DNA of 64,000 bases, from positions 1-64,000 of the forward strand of contig NZ_JAEKJR010000003.1 of assembly GCF_017303155.1 (NCBI RefSeq), in the 5' to 3' direction. Position 1 is the stretch's first letter. The number at the start of each line of letters is the position of its first letter. The notes below the pieces were generated by a model. The model saw only the letters and a program-made list of their open reading frames with translations, ran no database searches and was not told the origin of the DNA. The position numbers and the translations under genes were made by a program. Shown here piece by piece: positions 49,056 to 58,742 of the stretch. This stretch comes from Microbulbifer salipaludis. Lineage in GTDB: Bacteria > Pseudomonadota > Gammaproteobacteria > Pseudomonadales > Cellvibrionaceae.

Positions 49056-49153
49056 GCCGGGTAAACCTTTGCGGGACCGTCTGTGGCCATGGATGGCCAC
49101 AGCCGAGCGTTCATGGATGAACTCGTAGCGTGTCCCGCAAAGGTTTACCCGGC
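49056..49153. repeat. Nested palindromic intergenic element A
   Basis: Perfect 21-bp outer arms (GCCGGGTAAACCTTTGCGGGA at 49056-49076 and its complement at 49133-49153). Inside are two more hairpins: CTGTGGCCAT-GG-ATGGCCACAG (49081-49102) and GTTCAT-GG-ATGAAC (49109-49122). The whole could fold as a three-armed structure. It sits between ttcA and tesA and has no ORF of its own. Confidence 0.85.
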
Positions 49154-49227
49154 GGCAGCGCCGCCACTAGCCCAAGCGACGAAGCCCTGGGCCAGCAAAA
49201 ATCAGGGCGCGATTGTACGCTTTCCGA

Positions 49228-49914
49228 TCAAGAAGTGCACAGGCTATCGGACCGCACGTCCTCATTGCCTTTTAATATGATTTCCAGGCACGGCCACACA
49301 TGCTCTAGCAGCGCCGGCTGTGCCTTCGCCGTCGGGTGAATACCATCGGTCTGCATCGCACCCTCCTCCAGCGCCACCGTCTCCAGGAAGAACGGCACCA
49401 GCGGCACCTGCTCCGCCTCCGCCACCTTCGGAAACACCGCCGCAAACGCCCGGGTGTACGCCTTACCGTAATTGGGCGGCATCTGCATCCCCAACAACAA
49501 CACCTCCGTACCCTGCGCCCGCGCCAGCTGCACCATCCGCACCAGATTCTGCTGCAACGCCCGCGGCGGGTAGCCGCGCAGCCCATCATTACCGCCCAGC
49601 TCCAGCACCAGCCACGCTGGCGAATGCTCGCTCAGCAGCCGCGGCAAACGCGCCAGCCCACCGGCCGTGGTCTCCCCGCTGATACTCGCATTCACCACCT
49701 TCACCGGCAGCCCCTGCTCCGCCAGGCGGTCGCGCAGCAACTGCACCCAGCCCTCGCGCTCATCGATCCCGTAGGCCGCGCTGATACTGTCGCCCAGCAC
49801 CAGCAGCGTATCCCGTTCATCCGCTTTGGCACCCGCGACGTAAAACAACACGATCAACAGCAGGCCACGCGAGATAAAACCGGGCCCAAGATACCGGAAA
49901 AAAACCGCCGCCAT
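49228..49914 (-). CDS. tesA: Arylesterase / lysophospholipase TesA (SGNH hydrolase)
   Basis: 228 aa. Signal peptide GLLLIVLFYVAGAKA targets it to the periplasm. Blocks of SGNH hydrolases are seen: LVLGDSISAAYGI (Ser), ASISGETTAGG (Gly), LELGGNDGLRG (Asn), TDGIHPTAKAQ (Asp, His). SD GGAGAG. It is divergent from ybbA with only 57 bp between, the classic tesA-ybbA-ybbP arrangement. Confidence 0.95.
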   Translation of the reverse strand: MAAVFFRYLGPGFISRGLLLIVLFYVAGAKADERDTLLVLGDSISAAYGIDEREGWVQLLRDRLAEQGLPVKVVNASISGETTAGGLARLPRLLSEHSPAWLVLELGGNDGLRGYPPRALQQNLVRMVQLARAQGTEVLLLGMQMPPNYGKAYTRAFAAVFPKVAEAEQVPLVPFFLETVALEEGAMQTDGIHPTAKAQPALLEHVWPCLEIILKGNEDVRSDSLCTS

Positions 49915-49971
49915 GTCATACTCTCCACAACTAATCTAAAGCGCATTTTGCAGAAATTTCAGGGACTTGCC

Positions 49972-50733
49972 ATGTCAGTGATGCTCAAAGCCGAAAATCT
50001 CCACCACCGCGTCAGCACCAGCGAAGGCCCGCTGACCCTACTGAACGACATCTCCCTGCAGCTCCCCGCCGGCCAGAGTCTCGCCATCACCGGCGCGTCA
50101 GGCTCCGGCAAATCCACCCTGCTGGGCCTGCTGGCAGGGCTCGACCGCCCCACAGAAGGCAAAATCTGGCTCGCTGGCGAAGAAATCACCGCCATGGACG
50201 AAGAGCAGCGCGCCGCCCTGCGCGCACGCTGCGTGGGCTTCGTATTCCAGACCTTCCAGCTACTGCCGGGCCTCACCGCGCGGGAAAACGTGATGCTGCC
50301 GAGCGAGTTGCGCGGTGAGCGCAACGCCGGCAAACGCGCCGAGGAATTCCTCGAACGGGTGGGCCTGGGTCACCGCCTGCACCACTATCCACGACAGTTG
50401 TCGGGCGGCGAGCAGCAGCGAGTGGCCATCGCCCGCGCCTTCTGCAGTATTGCGGCCGGCGAACGCGGCACCGCGGGTACCACTTCGACCGCGAACAACG
50501 GCATTCTGTTCGCCGATGAACCCACCGGCAGCCTCGACGCCCACAACGGCGAAAAAGTCATCGACCTGCTGTTCGACCTCAATGCCGAAAACGGCACCAC
50601 CCTGGTGCTGGTCACCCACGAGCAGCGCCTTGCCGAACGCTGTGGCGCCCACCTGCGCATGACCGCTGGTGAAATCACCACCGCCGACATTCCCGACTCG
50701 TACCTGGGCGACCAGGCGGAGGTGTCTGCCTGA
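49972..50733 (+). CDS. ybbA: ABC transporter ATP-binding protein YbbA
   Basis: 253 aa. Walker A GASGSGKSTLLG, signature LSGGEQQRVAIARAF, Walker B GILFADEPTGSLD, H-loop VTHEQRLAE. It has an insertion of Ser/Gly/Thr residues between the signature and Walker B (around AGERGTAGTTSTANNG). ATG with AGGGA upstream; the frame extends far upstream over tesA antisense, which is rejected. It overlaps ybbP by one base. Confidence 0.93.
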   Translation: MSVMLKAENLHHRVSTSEGPLTLLNDISLQLPAGQSLAITGASGSGKSTLLGLLAGLDRPTEGKIWLAGEEITAMDEEQRAALRARCVGFVFQTFQLLPGLTARENVMLPSELRGERNAGKRAEEFLERVGLGHRLHHYPRQLSGGEQQRVAIARAFCSIAAGERGTAGTTSTANNGILFADEPTGSLDAHNGEKVIDLLFDLNAENGTTLVLVTHEQRLAERCGAHLRMTAGEITTADIPDSYLGDQAEVSA

Positions 50734-53186
50734 TGCTGCCACTTCGACTACTCAGCCGTGACTGGCGCGGGGGAGAGCTGGCACTGATCGCCAGCGCGCT
50801 GGTCCTCGCCGTCGCCTGTGTCACCGCCATCGCGCACTTTTCCGACCGCCTGACCCGCGCCATGCACATTCAGTCGCAGAGCTTCCTCGCCGCCGAACAG
50901 GTGCTGAGAAGCAGCAAGGAAGTCCCCCAGGCATGGCTCGACAAGGCCGATGAACTTGGACTGGAACGGGCCAAAACGGTCACCTTCGCCTCGATGCTCT
51001 CCGCCGGCGACGAATTCCAGTTCGCCTCGGTAAAGGCAGTCAGCGATGACTACCCGCTGGTGGGCCACCTGGAAATGCGCCCCGCCGCCGACAGCGAACC
51101 CCGCGTGGTTCAGCAGGGCCCGGCACCCGGCGAAGTCTGGCTGGAAGCGCGCCTGCTGCCACTGATGCAACGCAACATCGGCGACCAGCTACAGCTGGGC
51201 GACGGCAGTTTCACCATCAGCGGCATCATCGACCACGAGCCGGACCGCGGCGCCAACCTCTTCTCCATGGGCGCGCGGGTGATGATGCACACCAGCGACC
51301 TCGCCGCCACCAACATCCTGCAGCCCGGCAGTCGCGTCAACTACCGCTACCTGCTCGCCGGCGACGATGCCGCGCTGGAAACCTACCTGAAGTGGCTGCG
51401 GCCCAAACTGACCCTGCACGAGCACATCACCGACCTCAAGGAAGGTCAGCCGCGGGTCGCCAAGGCACTGGAGCGCGCGGAAAGCTTCCTGTACCTGGCA
51501 GCCAGCCTCGCGGTACTGCTCGCCAGCGTCGCCGTCGGCCTCGCCGCGCGCCGCTACGGGCTGCGCCACGCCAACTACGTCGCGGTGATGAAAAGCCTCG
51601 GTGCCGGCAAGCACAAAATCCTCGGCATCTATCTCGGCCAGATGAGCGCGCTCGCCATCATCGCCACGGTGATCGGCCTCGCCGTCGGCTCCATTGTGCA
51701 ATCCCAGGCGGTCAACCTGCTCGCCGGCTTCTTCCCCGTCACCCCGCCACCCAGCAGCTGGCAACCGCTGCTGGTGGGCATCGCCACCGGCCTCGCCTGT
51801 GTCATCGGCTTCGCCCTGCCGCCACTGTTCCGCCTGGCGCAGACCGATCCCATGCAGACCCTGCGCCAGGACTGGAGCAACCCCGACAAGCGCGAGTGGT
51901 TCGGCCTGATTCCCGGCCCGCTATCCATGCTGCTGCTGATCTGGTGGCTCTCCGGCAGCCTCGCCACCACCCTCGCCCTGCTCGCCGGTCTCGGCCTGCT
52001 GGTGGGTGGCAGCGCGGTGGTCAACCGCTTGCTGGTACGCGGCAGGCTCGCCGCCCTCGGCGGCAGCTGGCGCATTGCACTGGGCAGCCTGCAACGCCGG
52101 GCCGGCTTCAACACCCTGCTGATTGCCGCCTTTGGCACCGGTCTACTCGCCATGCTCGCCATGTTCTACGCGCGCACCGCGCTGATCGACGAGTGGAAAA
52201 TGCAGCTGCCGGAAAACGCGCCCAACCACTTCCTGGTCAACATCGCCCCCTACGAACTCGACGGCGTGAAGCAGCGCGTCGCCGACAAAAACCTGGAGGG
52301 CACCGAGTTCTATCCCATGGTGCGTGGCCGCCTCATCGCCGTAAACGGCACCCCGGTGACCGAACGTGAAAACAAAGACGGCGCTATCCGCCGCGAACTC
52401 AACCTCAGCTGGACCAACACCCTCCCCGCCGACAACAAGATCGTCGCCGGCGAATGGTGGAGCGAAGACCTGACCGAGGGTGTCTCGGTAGAAGTCGAAG
52501 TCGCCGCACGCCTCGGCCTCAGCCTCGGCGACGTGCTGCGCTTCTCCATCGGCGGACTGGAAACCGAATCCACCATCACCAGCCTGCGCACCCTCGACTG
52601 GAACAGCATGCGCCCCAACTTCTTCATGCTGTTCGCCCCCGGCAGCCTGGAAAACTTCCCGGCCACCTACATCCAGAGCTTCTACCTGCCGCCGGAGGAC
52701 AAACTGTTCGTCAACGAGCTGGTGAAAAACTTCCCCAGTGTCAGCATCATCGAACTGGACAAAATCCTCGACAATATCCGCGAAACCATCGGCCAGGTCG
52801 CCATCGCCATCGAGTCCGTACTCGCCCTCATGCTCATCGCCGGGGTCCTGGTACTGATCGCCGGCGTCCGCGCCAGTATCGCCGAACGCTTGCAGGAGGC
52901 CGCCGTCATCCGCACACTGGGCGGCCGCAGGCAACTGCTGGTGCGCAGCCTGATGATCGAATTCGGATTACTGGGCATTGCGGCCGGCTTACTTGCGGCG
53001 TTTGGCACCGAGGCCACGCTGGCGGTGCTTTCGCAGCGGGTGTTTGAGCTGCCGTTTAACTTCCATCCGGGACTCTGGCTGCTGGGGCCGCTGGTTGGGG
53101 CATTGCTGGTTGGCACTGCGGGTACGCTGGCGTGTCGCAGCGCGGTTAGTCAGCCGCCGCTTAAAGTTCTGCGGGAATTGGCTTGA
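50733..53186 (+). CDS. ybbP: ABC transporter permease YbbP (FtsX/MacB-type)
   Basis: 817 aa. Two MacB-like periplasmic regions and FtsX-type transmembrane blocks: helix near residues 14-34 (LALIASALVLAVACVTAIAHF), then blocks around 255-395 and 700-810 (GVLVLIAGVRASIAERLQEAAVIRTLGGRRQLLVRSLMIE). It begins at the last base of ybbA. Complex role: transport or lipoprotein-related release at the inner membrane is inferred for this family. Confidence 0.93.
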   Translation: MLPLRLLSRDWRGGELALIASALVLAVACVTAIAHFSDRLTRAMHIQSQSFLAAEQVLRSSKEVPQAWLDKADELGLERAKTVTFASMLSAGDEFQFASVKAVSDDYPLVGHLEMRPAADSEPRVVQQGPAPGEVWLEARLLPLMQRNIGDQLQLGDGSFTISGIIDHEPDRGANLFSMGARVMMHTSDLAATNILQPGSRVNYRYLLAGDDAALETYLKWLRPKLTLHEHITDLKEGQPRVAKALERAESFLYLAASLAVLLASVAVGLAARRYGLRHANYVAVMKSLGAGKHKILGIYLGQMSALAIIATVIGLAVGSIVQSQAVNLLAGFFPVTPPPSSWQPLLVGIATGLACVIGFALPPLFRLAQTDPMQTLRQDWSNPDKREWFGLIPGPLSMLLLIWWLSGSLATTLALLAGLGLLVGGSAVVNRLLVRGRLAALGGSWRIALGSLQRRAGFNTLLIAAFGTGLLAMLAMFYARTALIDEWKMQLPENAPNHFLVNIAPYELDGVKQRVADKNLEGTEFYPMVRGRLIAVNGTPVTERENKDGAIRRELNLSWTNTLPADNKIVAGEWWSEDLTEGVSVEVEVAARLGLSLGDVLRFSIGGLETESTITSLRTLDWNSMRPNFFMLFAPGSLENFPATYIQSFYLPPEDKLFVNELVKNFPSVSIIELDKILDNIRETIGQVAIAIESVLALMLIAGVLVLIAGVRASIAERLQEAAVIRTLGGRRQLLVRSLMIEFGLLGIAAGLLAAFGTEATLAVLSQRVFELPFNFHPGLWLLGPLVGALLVGTAGTLACRSAVSQPPLKVLRELA

Positions 53187-53269
53187 TTACCGGCTTCATA
53201 GTGCTGGATTCCGGCCTGCGCCGGAATGACGGTAGAAGAAAGCTTACGAAGCAATAAAGTACAACGCGA

Positions 53270-53396
53270 AGGCAGAGCGCCGGGGATGGGGTTTCAGGGG
53301 CGTCGGCGACAGGACGTCGCCGCCGCAGCGCCCAGGGATGGATTCACAGGGGGGCGCCTAGCTCGGTCCTGAAACCCCATCCCCGGTGCTTTGCCG
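53270..53396. repeat. Nested palindromic intergenic element B
   Basis: Outer perfect arms CCGGGGATGGGGTTTCAGG at 53280-53298 and the complement at 53368-53386, extending outward to 53270 and 53396 with two mismatches. Inside, GGCGAC-AGGAC-GTCGCC (53305-53321) and GCGCCC ... GGGCGC (53328-53357) form two inner hairpins. Same three-arm plan as element A but different sequence. It lies between ybbP and bioA. Confidence 0.8.
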
Positions 53397-53422
53397 CCAC
53401 TAAACAAGACCAAAGCACCCAA

Positions 53423-54697
53423 ATGATGGATTTAGAGTTCGATAAAAACCACATCTGGCACCCCTACTCCTCCCTGATCAATCCCCCGCCGGTTTACCCC
53501 ATCACCAGAGCGGAAGGGGTCAGGATTTATCTGGAAGACGGCCGCGGGCTGATCGACGGCATGAGTTCCTGGTGGAGCACCCTGCACGGCTACAACGTCC
53601 CCGAGCTGAACGCCGCCATGCAGGCACAGATGGAAAAAATGAGTCACGTCATGTTCGGCGGACTCACCCACGAACCCGCCATCGAACTCTGTAAAAAGCT
53701 CGTCGCCCTCACGCCGGAACCACTGCAGAAAGTCTTCCTCGCCGACTCCGGCTCCGTCTCCGTCGAAGTCGCCATCAAAATGGCCCTGCAATACTGGCAC
53801 TCCCAGGGCAAACCCGAAAAAAACAAACTGCTGGCCCTGCGCAACGGCTACCACGGTGACACCTTCGGCGCCATGGCCACCTGTGACCCGGTCACCGGCA
53901 TGCACCACCTGTTCGCCAGCCAGCTCACCCAGCACCTGTTCGCCCCGGCGCCCGAACCCAAATTCGGCGAGCCCTGCGACGAACAGCACACCACTGAGCT
54001 TGCACGACTGATCGAACAAAACCACGCGCACCTCGCCGCAGTCATCCTCGAGCCGATCGTGCAGGGTGCCGGCGGCATGCGTTTTTATTCCCCCGAGTAT
54101 CTCAAGCGGGTACGGGCCCTCTGCGACCAGTACGACCTGCTGCTGATCGCCGACGAAATCGCCACCGGATTTGGCCGCAGCGGAAAAATGTTTGCCTGCG
54201 AGCACGCCGGAATATCGCCCGACATTCTCACCCTCGGCAAGGCACTGACCGGTGGCACCATGACCCTGGCCGCAACCCTGTGTACCGATAAAGTCGCCGA
54301 TGGAATCTGTAACGGAGAGGCGGGCGTTTTCATGCACGGGCCCACGTTCATGGGCAACCCGATGGCCTGTGCCGTAGCCAATGCCAGTATCGATCTGCTG
54401 CTACAGCAAAACTGGCACCAACAGGTCAGCGCAATCGAAACACAGTTGAAGAAAGAGCTGGCGCCACTGAACGACGCCGCCGGTGTGGCCGATGTACGCG
54501 TTCTCGGCGCCATCGGTGTGGTGGAGATGAAGCAGCCGGTGGACAACAGGACACTGCAGGAGAGCCTGATCAAACAGGGCGTTTGGTTGCGCCCCTTCGG
54601 CAAGCTGGTGTACACCATGCCACCCTACGTCATCGACACCGGCGATCTGAGCCAGCTCACTGGCGCCATGACCACTACACTCGCCCGCATAAAATAA
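53423..54697 (+). CDS. bioA: Adenosylmethionine-8-amino-7-oxononanoate aminotransferase
   Basis: 424 aa. Transfers an amino group from SAM to KAPA in biotin synthesis. Class III aminotransferase motifs: [15 protein letters not shown] [30 protein letters not shown] and [17 protein letters not shown] with the PLP lysine near residue 273. N-terminal [16 protein letters not shown] is typical of BioA. The other biotin genes are not near. It is preceded by palindromic element B, and no strong ribosome binding site is seen. Confidence 0.95.
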   Translation: MMDLEFDKNHIWHPYSSLINPPPVYPITRAEGVRIYLEDGRGLIDGMSSWWSTLHGYNVPELNAAMQAQMEKMSHVMFGGLTHEPAIELCKKLVALTPEPLQKVFLADSGSVSVEVAIKMALQYWHSQGKPEKNKLLALRNGYHGDTFGAMATCDPVTGMHHLFASQLTQHLFAPAPEPKFGEPCDEQHTTELARLIEQNHAHLAAVILEPIVQGAGGMRFYSPEYLKRVRALCDQYDLLLIADEIATGFGRSGKMFACEHAGISPDILTLGKALTGGTMTLAATLCTDKVADGICNGEAGVFMHGPTFMGNPMACAVANASIDLLLQQNWHQQVSAIETQLKKELAPLNDAAGVADVRVLGAIGVVEMKQPVDNRTLQESLIKQGVWLRPFGKLVYTMPPYVIDTGDLSQLTGAMTTTLARIK

Positions 54698-54702
54698 TGG
54701 CG

Positions 54703-54720
54703 GCCCGGCGTAAACCGGGC
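54703..54720. terminator. Weak hairpin between bioA and the redoxin gene
   Basis: GCCCGG (54703-54708) and CCGGGC (54715-54720) with CGTAAA loop lie between two convergent genes. No T-run, so termination is uncertain. Confidence 0.35.
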
Positions 54721-54731
54721 GCGTCACTCAC

Positions 54732-55376
54732 TCAGTATTTAACGCTGCATCCGTAAGCGCGGGACGAGGCAACCGCGATCGCCTCGCCAGCCATGGACGC
54801 ATCCAGTGCTGCGGCGACATAATTCGAAGACTTGGGGATTACCGCCGGATTGGCCGAATCATTGTCATCGATGGCCCCCGCGTACACCACCTGCCCTTCC
54901 GGATTGATGATAAACATGTGCGGTGTTGTCTTGGCGCCATAGGCGCGCCCCATGCTGCCGTCAGCGTCCAGCAGGAACGGCGCGGTTGCACTCAGGTTGT
55001 GACCTTCAGCTACCGTCATTGCCTGCGCAGGCTCCAGATAACCCTGCTTGCCTTGCGCAGAAGAAATCACGGTCAGCCAGTTGATGTCCTGGTCCGTGTA
55101 CTTCTTCTGCAACGCCTGCATATTGCCGCTGCCGTAGTGTTTCTTCACATAGGGGCAGTCCTTGTTGAACCACTCCAGCACCAGCCACTGGCCTGCATAG
55201 TCCTCCAGGCTGTGGGTCTTGCCCGCGGCATCCACTTCACTGAAATCCGGGGCCTTGGCACCCGGCACCGCCGCGGCCAGCGACACGCTCGGCAGTATCA
55301 ACAGCGCAGCGCCACCCAGCATGCCCGCCAGCAACTGACGCATTGAATCTTTATCACTTCGAGTTTTAGTCTTCAC
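54732..55376 (-). CDS. Periplasmic redoxin / thioredoxin-fold protein
   Basis: 214 aa. Signal peptide (LLAGMLGGAALLILPSVSLAAA) followed by an AhpC/TSA-like fold: KAPDFSEVDAAGKTHSLEDYAGQWLVLEWFNKDCPYVKKHYGSGNM. The site is DCPYVKKH, a single-cysteine motif; the only other cysteine is near the C-terminus. A GTG start at 55376 has GAGAGG upstream; an ATG (MRQLLAG) at 55343 would give a cleaner signal peptide. It lies 31 bp after the DsbD-like gene, so it may receive electrons from it. Confidence 0.85.
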   Translation of the reverse strand: MKTKTRSDKDSMRQLLAGMLGGAALLILPSVSLAAAVPGAKAPDFSEVDAAGKTHSLEDYAGQWLVLEWFNKDCPYVKKHYGSGNMQALQKKYTDQDINWLTVISSAQGKQGYLEPAQAMTVAEGHNLSATAPFLLDADGSMGRAYGAKTTPHMFIINPEGQVVYAGAIDDNDSANPAVIPKSSNYVAAALDASMAGEAIAVASSRAYGCSVKY

Positions 55377-55407
55377 GTTTACGCATCCTCTCTGGTTGAA
55401 AGTTCCA

Positions 55408-57468
55408 CTAGTCGTCCGTAAAAAGGGCCTCGATCATATCCGCCTTCAGGATTTGCGGGAGCAGCACCGGCGTGCGCTCACCGGGCGCATACCATGCATA
55501 TACCGGTACCGAATTTCTACCCAGCTCACCCAGGGCGCGGGTGATTTCCGGGTTCTGGTCCGTCCAGTCGGCGCGCACCAGATACACATCGTGCTGACGG
55601 AACAAGGCCTCAACCTCATCCGACTCCAGCACCAGTTTTTTGTTCACCTGACAGGTAATGCACCAGGCCGCGGTGTAATCGATAAATACCGCCTGCTCCC
55701 GTGCCAGCGCCTGCCCGATCGCATTGCGATCATAGGGTTGCCAACCCGTCTGCGACTCCACCGCGACCGGGCTCACGCCCGCATCCTGCAAGCGGTTGGC
55801 CGCACCAAAACTCACCACCAGCGCAACCAGCATTAACCCCCAGGCAATCCAGCGGCTGCCGCGGAACTGGTGACGCCCAAGCCAGAACGCAAACACGACC
55901 GCCAACATCAACAGTGCGCCGATCAACCATCCACTCTCCCCCACAAGCCGGCCCAATACCCACAACAGCCAGATCACGGTGGCGTACAGCGGGAACGCCA
56001 GGAACTGGCGCAGAGTTTCCATCCACGGGCCGGGCGCCGGCAGTCGGTTGAGCAGGGCGGGAAACGCGCACAGCAAGACAAACGGCAGCGCCAGACCAAA
56101 GCCGAGCCCGAGGAAAATCGCCATCGCACCGTAGGCCGGCAGCAGGGTTGCCGCCCCCAGCGCAGCGCCCATAAACGGCCCGGTGCACGGTGCCGCGACA
56201 AACACCGCAAGGATGCCTGTCACAAAGGCGCCACCGCGGCTATTGCCCGCAAGATTCATCAGGCGGTGGCCAAATTCATACAGCCCACTAAAGGACAGCG
56301 CCATCACCCAGAACAGCAAAATCAGCCCAAGCACCACCGGCGCAGATTGCAACTGGAAGCCCCAGCCAATGGCCGCACCGCCGGCACGCAATATCAGCAG
56401 TAACCCGCCCAGTGCAGCAAACGTCACCAGTACTCCGGCGGCATACCGCAGGCCCTCCTTGAGCCGCCCGGCGGCTGCGGCTTCCGGGCCCATCAGCCCG
56501 AACAGCTTGATCGACAGTACCGGGAACACACAGGGCATCAGGTTGAGAATCGCACCGCCGGCAATGGCGGCCAGCACCAGAAGCCACAGAGGCTGACCAG
56601 CGCCCGCGGACTGGGGCTGCGAACCCGGTGCGCTGGAGGAAGCAGGCTGGATGGCAAGGTCATCCAGCTGCCAGGCGCGTGTCCCATCGCTGACCACGAA
56701 CCCGGTGCTGGGGGTTAGCGCGGCACCCGGCACACGCTCGAAGGTATAGCGAATGATGTCGCCCGAACGCTCGAGCTGCGGCGCCTTGGCGGTAAGCAGA
56801 CCGCCATCCAGGGGAAATACCTGCGGGGGTGGCGGCTCACTGGCGCCCTCGCCCGCTTGCAAAATCAGTTGCAGGGAATCGCCTTGCGCGGCGGCGGACA
56901 GGTTGCTCACCGCCCAGGGGAAGCTTTGCCCAGCGGCTGGCTGGGGCACACGCGCGGCAAAGCGATCGCGCAATTGTCGGTCCTGAGCCGGCCACTGTGC
57001 ACGCTCACCCACCGGGCGCGACAGCGTCATATTGCCGTAGCCGGGAATGCAATCCACCTTGCACACCAGCCACTCCAGGTTCACCACAATTTCCATGCGT
57101 GACGCCGCCGGTGTCACCGTGAACAGATAGGCCACATCACCCTCGTAGCCGAGATTGGTGAGATGCTCGATAGGCAGCCGCACCGGGAACGGCCACTGGA
57201 TATCCCCCACCTCGCCACTGGCGCCCACAAAGTCAAACCGTGGCGCGGCGCCGGAATCTCCCGCATTGCGCCAATAGACATGCCAGCCGGGATCCACCTC
57301 GAAATAAAACCCGATGGTTTCCTGTCCCGGCCCAAAAGTCTCGGGCGCCAGCCAGCGTACCTTGACGTGATCGCCGCTGGCGGTCTCCTGCGCCGAGACC
57401 ACAGTGCTGCCAAGCCCGGCAGCCAGCAGGACTGTCATGGCGAAAACGAGAGAAAACGCGCGATTCAC
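55408..57468 (-). CDS. DsbD/ScsB-type thiol:disulfide interchange protein
   Basis: About 686 aa. Signal peptide (MNRAFSLVFAMTVLLAAGLGSTVVSAQ with the GTG at 57468), an N-terminal ScsB-like domain, eight TM helices with paired cysteines in LMPCVFPVLSIK and AAPCTGPFMG, and a C-terminal thioredoxin domain with WCITC near residue 603. It moves electrons from the cytoplasm to periplasmic proteins. An earlier TTG at 57513 is a weaker start. The redoxin gene downstream is the likely partner. Confidence 0.9.
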   Translation of the reverse strand: MNRAFSLVFAMTVLLAAGLGSTVVSAQETASGDHVKVRWLAPETFGPGQETIGFYFEVDPGWHVYWRNAGDSGAAPRFDFVGASGEVGDIQWPFPVRLPIEHLTNLGYEGDVAYLFTVTPAASRMEIVVNLEWLVCKVDCIPGYGNMTLSRPVGERAQWPAQDRQLRDRFAARVPQPAAGQSFPWAVSNLSAAAQGDSLQLILQAGEGASEPPPPQVFPLDGGLLTAKAPQLERSGDIIRYTFERVPGAALTPSTGFVVSDGTRAWQLDDLAIQPASSSAPGSQPQSAGAGQPLWLLVLAAIAGGAILNLMPCVFPVLSIKLFGLMGPEAAAAGRLKEGLRYAAGVLVTFAALGGLLLILRAGGAAIGWGFQLQSAPVVLGLILLFWVMALSFSGLYEFGHRLMNLAGNSRGGAFVTGILAVFVAAPCTGPFMGAALGAATLLPAYGAMAIFLGLGFGLALPFVLLCAFPALLNRLPAPGPWMETLRQFLAFPLYATVIWLLWVLGRLVGESGWLIGALLMLAVVFAFWLGRHQFRGSRWIAWGLMLVALVVSFGAANRLQDAGVSPVAVESQTGWQPYDRNAIGQALAREQAVFIDYTAAWCITCQVNKKLVLESDEVEALFRQHDVYLVRADWTDQNPEITRALGELGRNSVPVYAWYAPGERTPVLLPQILKADMIEALFTDD

Positions 57469-57656
57469 ACACCTTGGCAACAAAAGGCACCCCACCTTAA
57501 AACGTAAAAACAATCCAGCTCAGACCTTCTTATACTCACCAGTCATTCAAATGGATTGCAACGGCCCCTGCAAGCAGGATTCAGGGGATTCTGGTGAAGA
57601 ATGTATCCGCGCGCCATCGGCTGGTAACATCCCGCTATCTGACGCGTGGAGCCCCC

Positions 57657-58742
57657 ATGAACGATCCCCAAAACCCCGACACATTCGCTGAGACCACAAC
57701 CGCACCTGTGCGCCTGACGCAATACAGCCATGGCGCCGGCTGTGGCTGCAAAATCTCCCCTGCGGTGCTGGACAGGATTCTCGCTGATAGCGGCAATCCG
57801 TTCGATGATCCCAACCTGTGGGTAGGCAACAGTGCGCGCGACGATGCTGCGGTGTACGCCCTCGACGATACCCGCGGAGTGGTATCCACCACCGACTTCT
57901 TCATGCCCATTGTGGATGATCCCTTCGACTTTGGCCGCATCGCCGCCACCAACGCGATCAGCGACATATATGCCATGGGCGCCGACCCCCTGATGGCCAT
58001 CGCGATACTCGGCTGGCCCGTCAATCTGCTGCCACCGGAAGTCGCGCGCGAAGTCATTCGCGGCGGCCGTGCAGTGTGTGCCGAAGCCGGTATTCCATTG
58101 GCCGGCGGCCACTCCATCGACGCACCCGAACCGATATTCGGTCTGGCAGTTACCGGCGTTGTGGAGAAAGCGCTATTGAAACGCAACGATACTGCGACCG
58201 CAGGGTGCCGGCTGTACCTGACCAAACCACTGGGCATTGGCATACTGACCACAGCCGAAAAACAGGGAAAACTGCGCGCACAGGATGCAAACACAGCCCG
58301 CGACCTGATGTGCACACTCAACCGCGCCGGCAGCCGCTTCGCACGTATTCCCGCCGTCACGGCCATGACCGATGTCACTGGCTTTGGACTACTTGGCCAC
58401 CTGGTCGAGATGGCCGATGGCAGCGGACTCACCGCCATGCTCGACTTTTCTGCCGTACCGCGTATCGCCGGGGTTGAACACTACCTCGAGCACGGCTGCG
58501 TACCCGGTGGCAGCGGGCGTAACTTCGACAGCTACGGGCATCGCGTACAGCTGGCAGAAGAACAACAAAAACGACTGCTCGCCGACCCCCAAACCAGTGG
58601 TGGACTACTCGTAGCCGTCACCCCGGAAGGAGAGCCCGAATTTCTTGCCGCCGTCGCGGAAGCCGGCCTGCAGCTTTCCCCCATCGGCACGCTGGTCGCC
58701 CGGGATAGCGCCGCCGAGACACCTGCGGTCATCGTGCGATGA
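57657..58742 (+). CDS. selD: Selenide, water dikinase
   Basis: 361 aa, makes selenophosphate from selenide and [19 protein letters not shown] contains the catalytic Cys29 and Lys32 (Cys17 and Lys20 of E. coli SelD); it is a cysteine form, not selenocysteine. [11 protein letters not shown] and [18 protein letters not shown] bind nucleotide and metal. ATG MNDPQNP is preceded by GGAG. It overlaps mnmH by 4 bp (ATGA). Confidence 0.96.
   Translation: MNDPQNPDTFAETTTAPVRLTQYSHGAGCGCKISPAVLDRILADSGNPFDDPNLWVGNSARDDAAVYALDDTRGVVSTTDFFMPIVDDPFDFGRIAATNAISDIYAMGADPLMAIAILGWPVNLLPPEVAREVIRGGRAVCAEAGIPLAGGHSIDAPEPIFGLAVTGVVEKALLKRNDTATAGCRLYLTKPLGIGILTTAEKQGKLRAQDANTARDLMCTLNRAGSRFARIPAVTAMTDVTGFGLLGHLVEMADGSGLTAMLDFSAVPRIAGVEHYLEHGCVPGGSGRNFDSYGHRVQLAEEQQKRLLADPQTSGGLLVAVTPEGEPEFLAAVAEAGLQLSPIGTLVARDSAAETPAVIVR

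Noticed and set aside
49336..49971. 212-codon N-terminal extension of ybbA
   Set aside because: It lies antisense to tesA and is His/Arg-rich; the conserved ABC domain and AGGGA site put the start at 49972.
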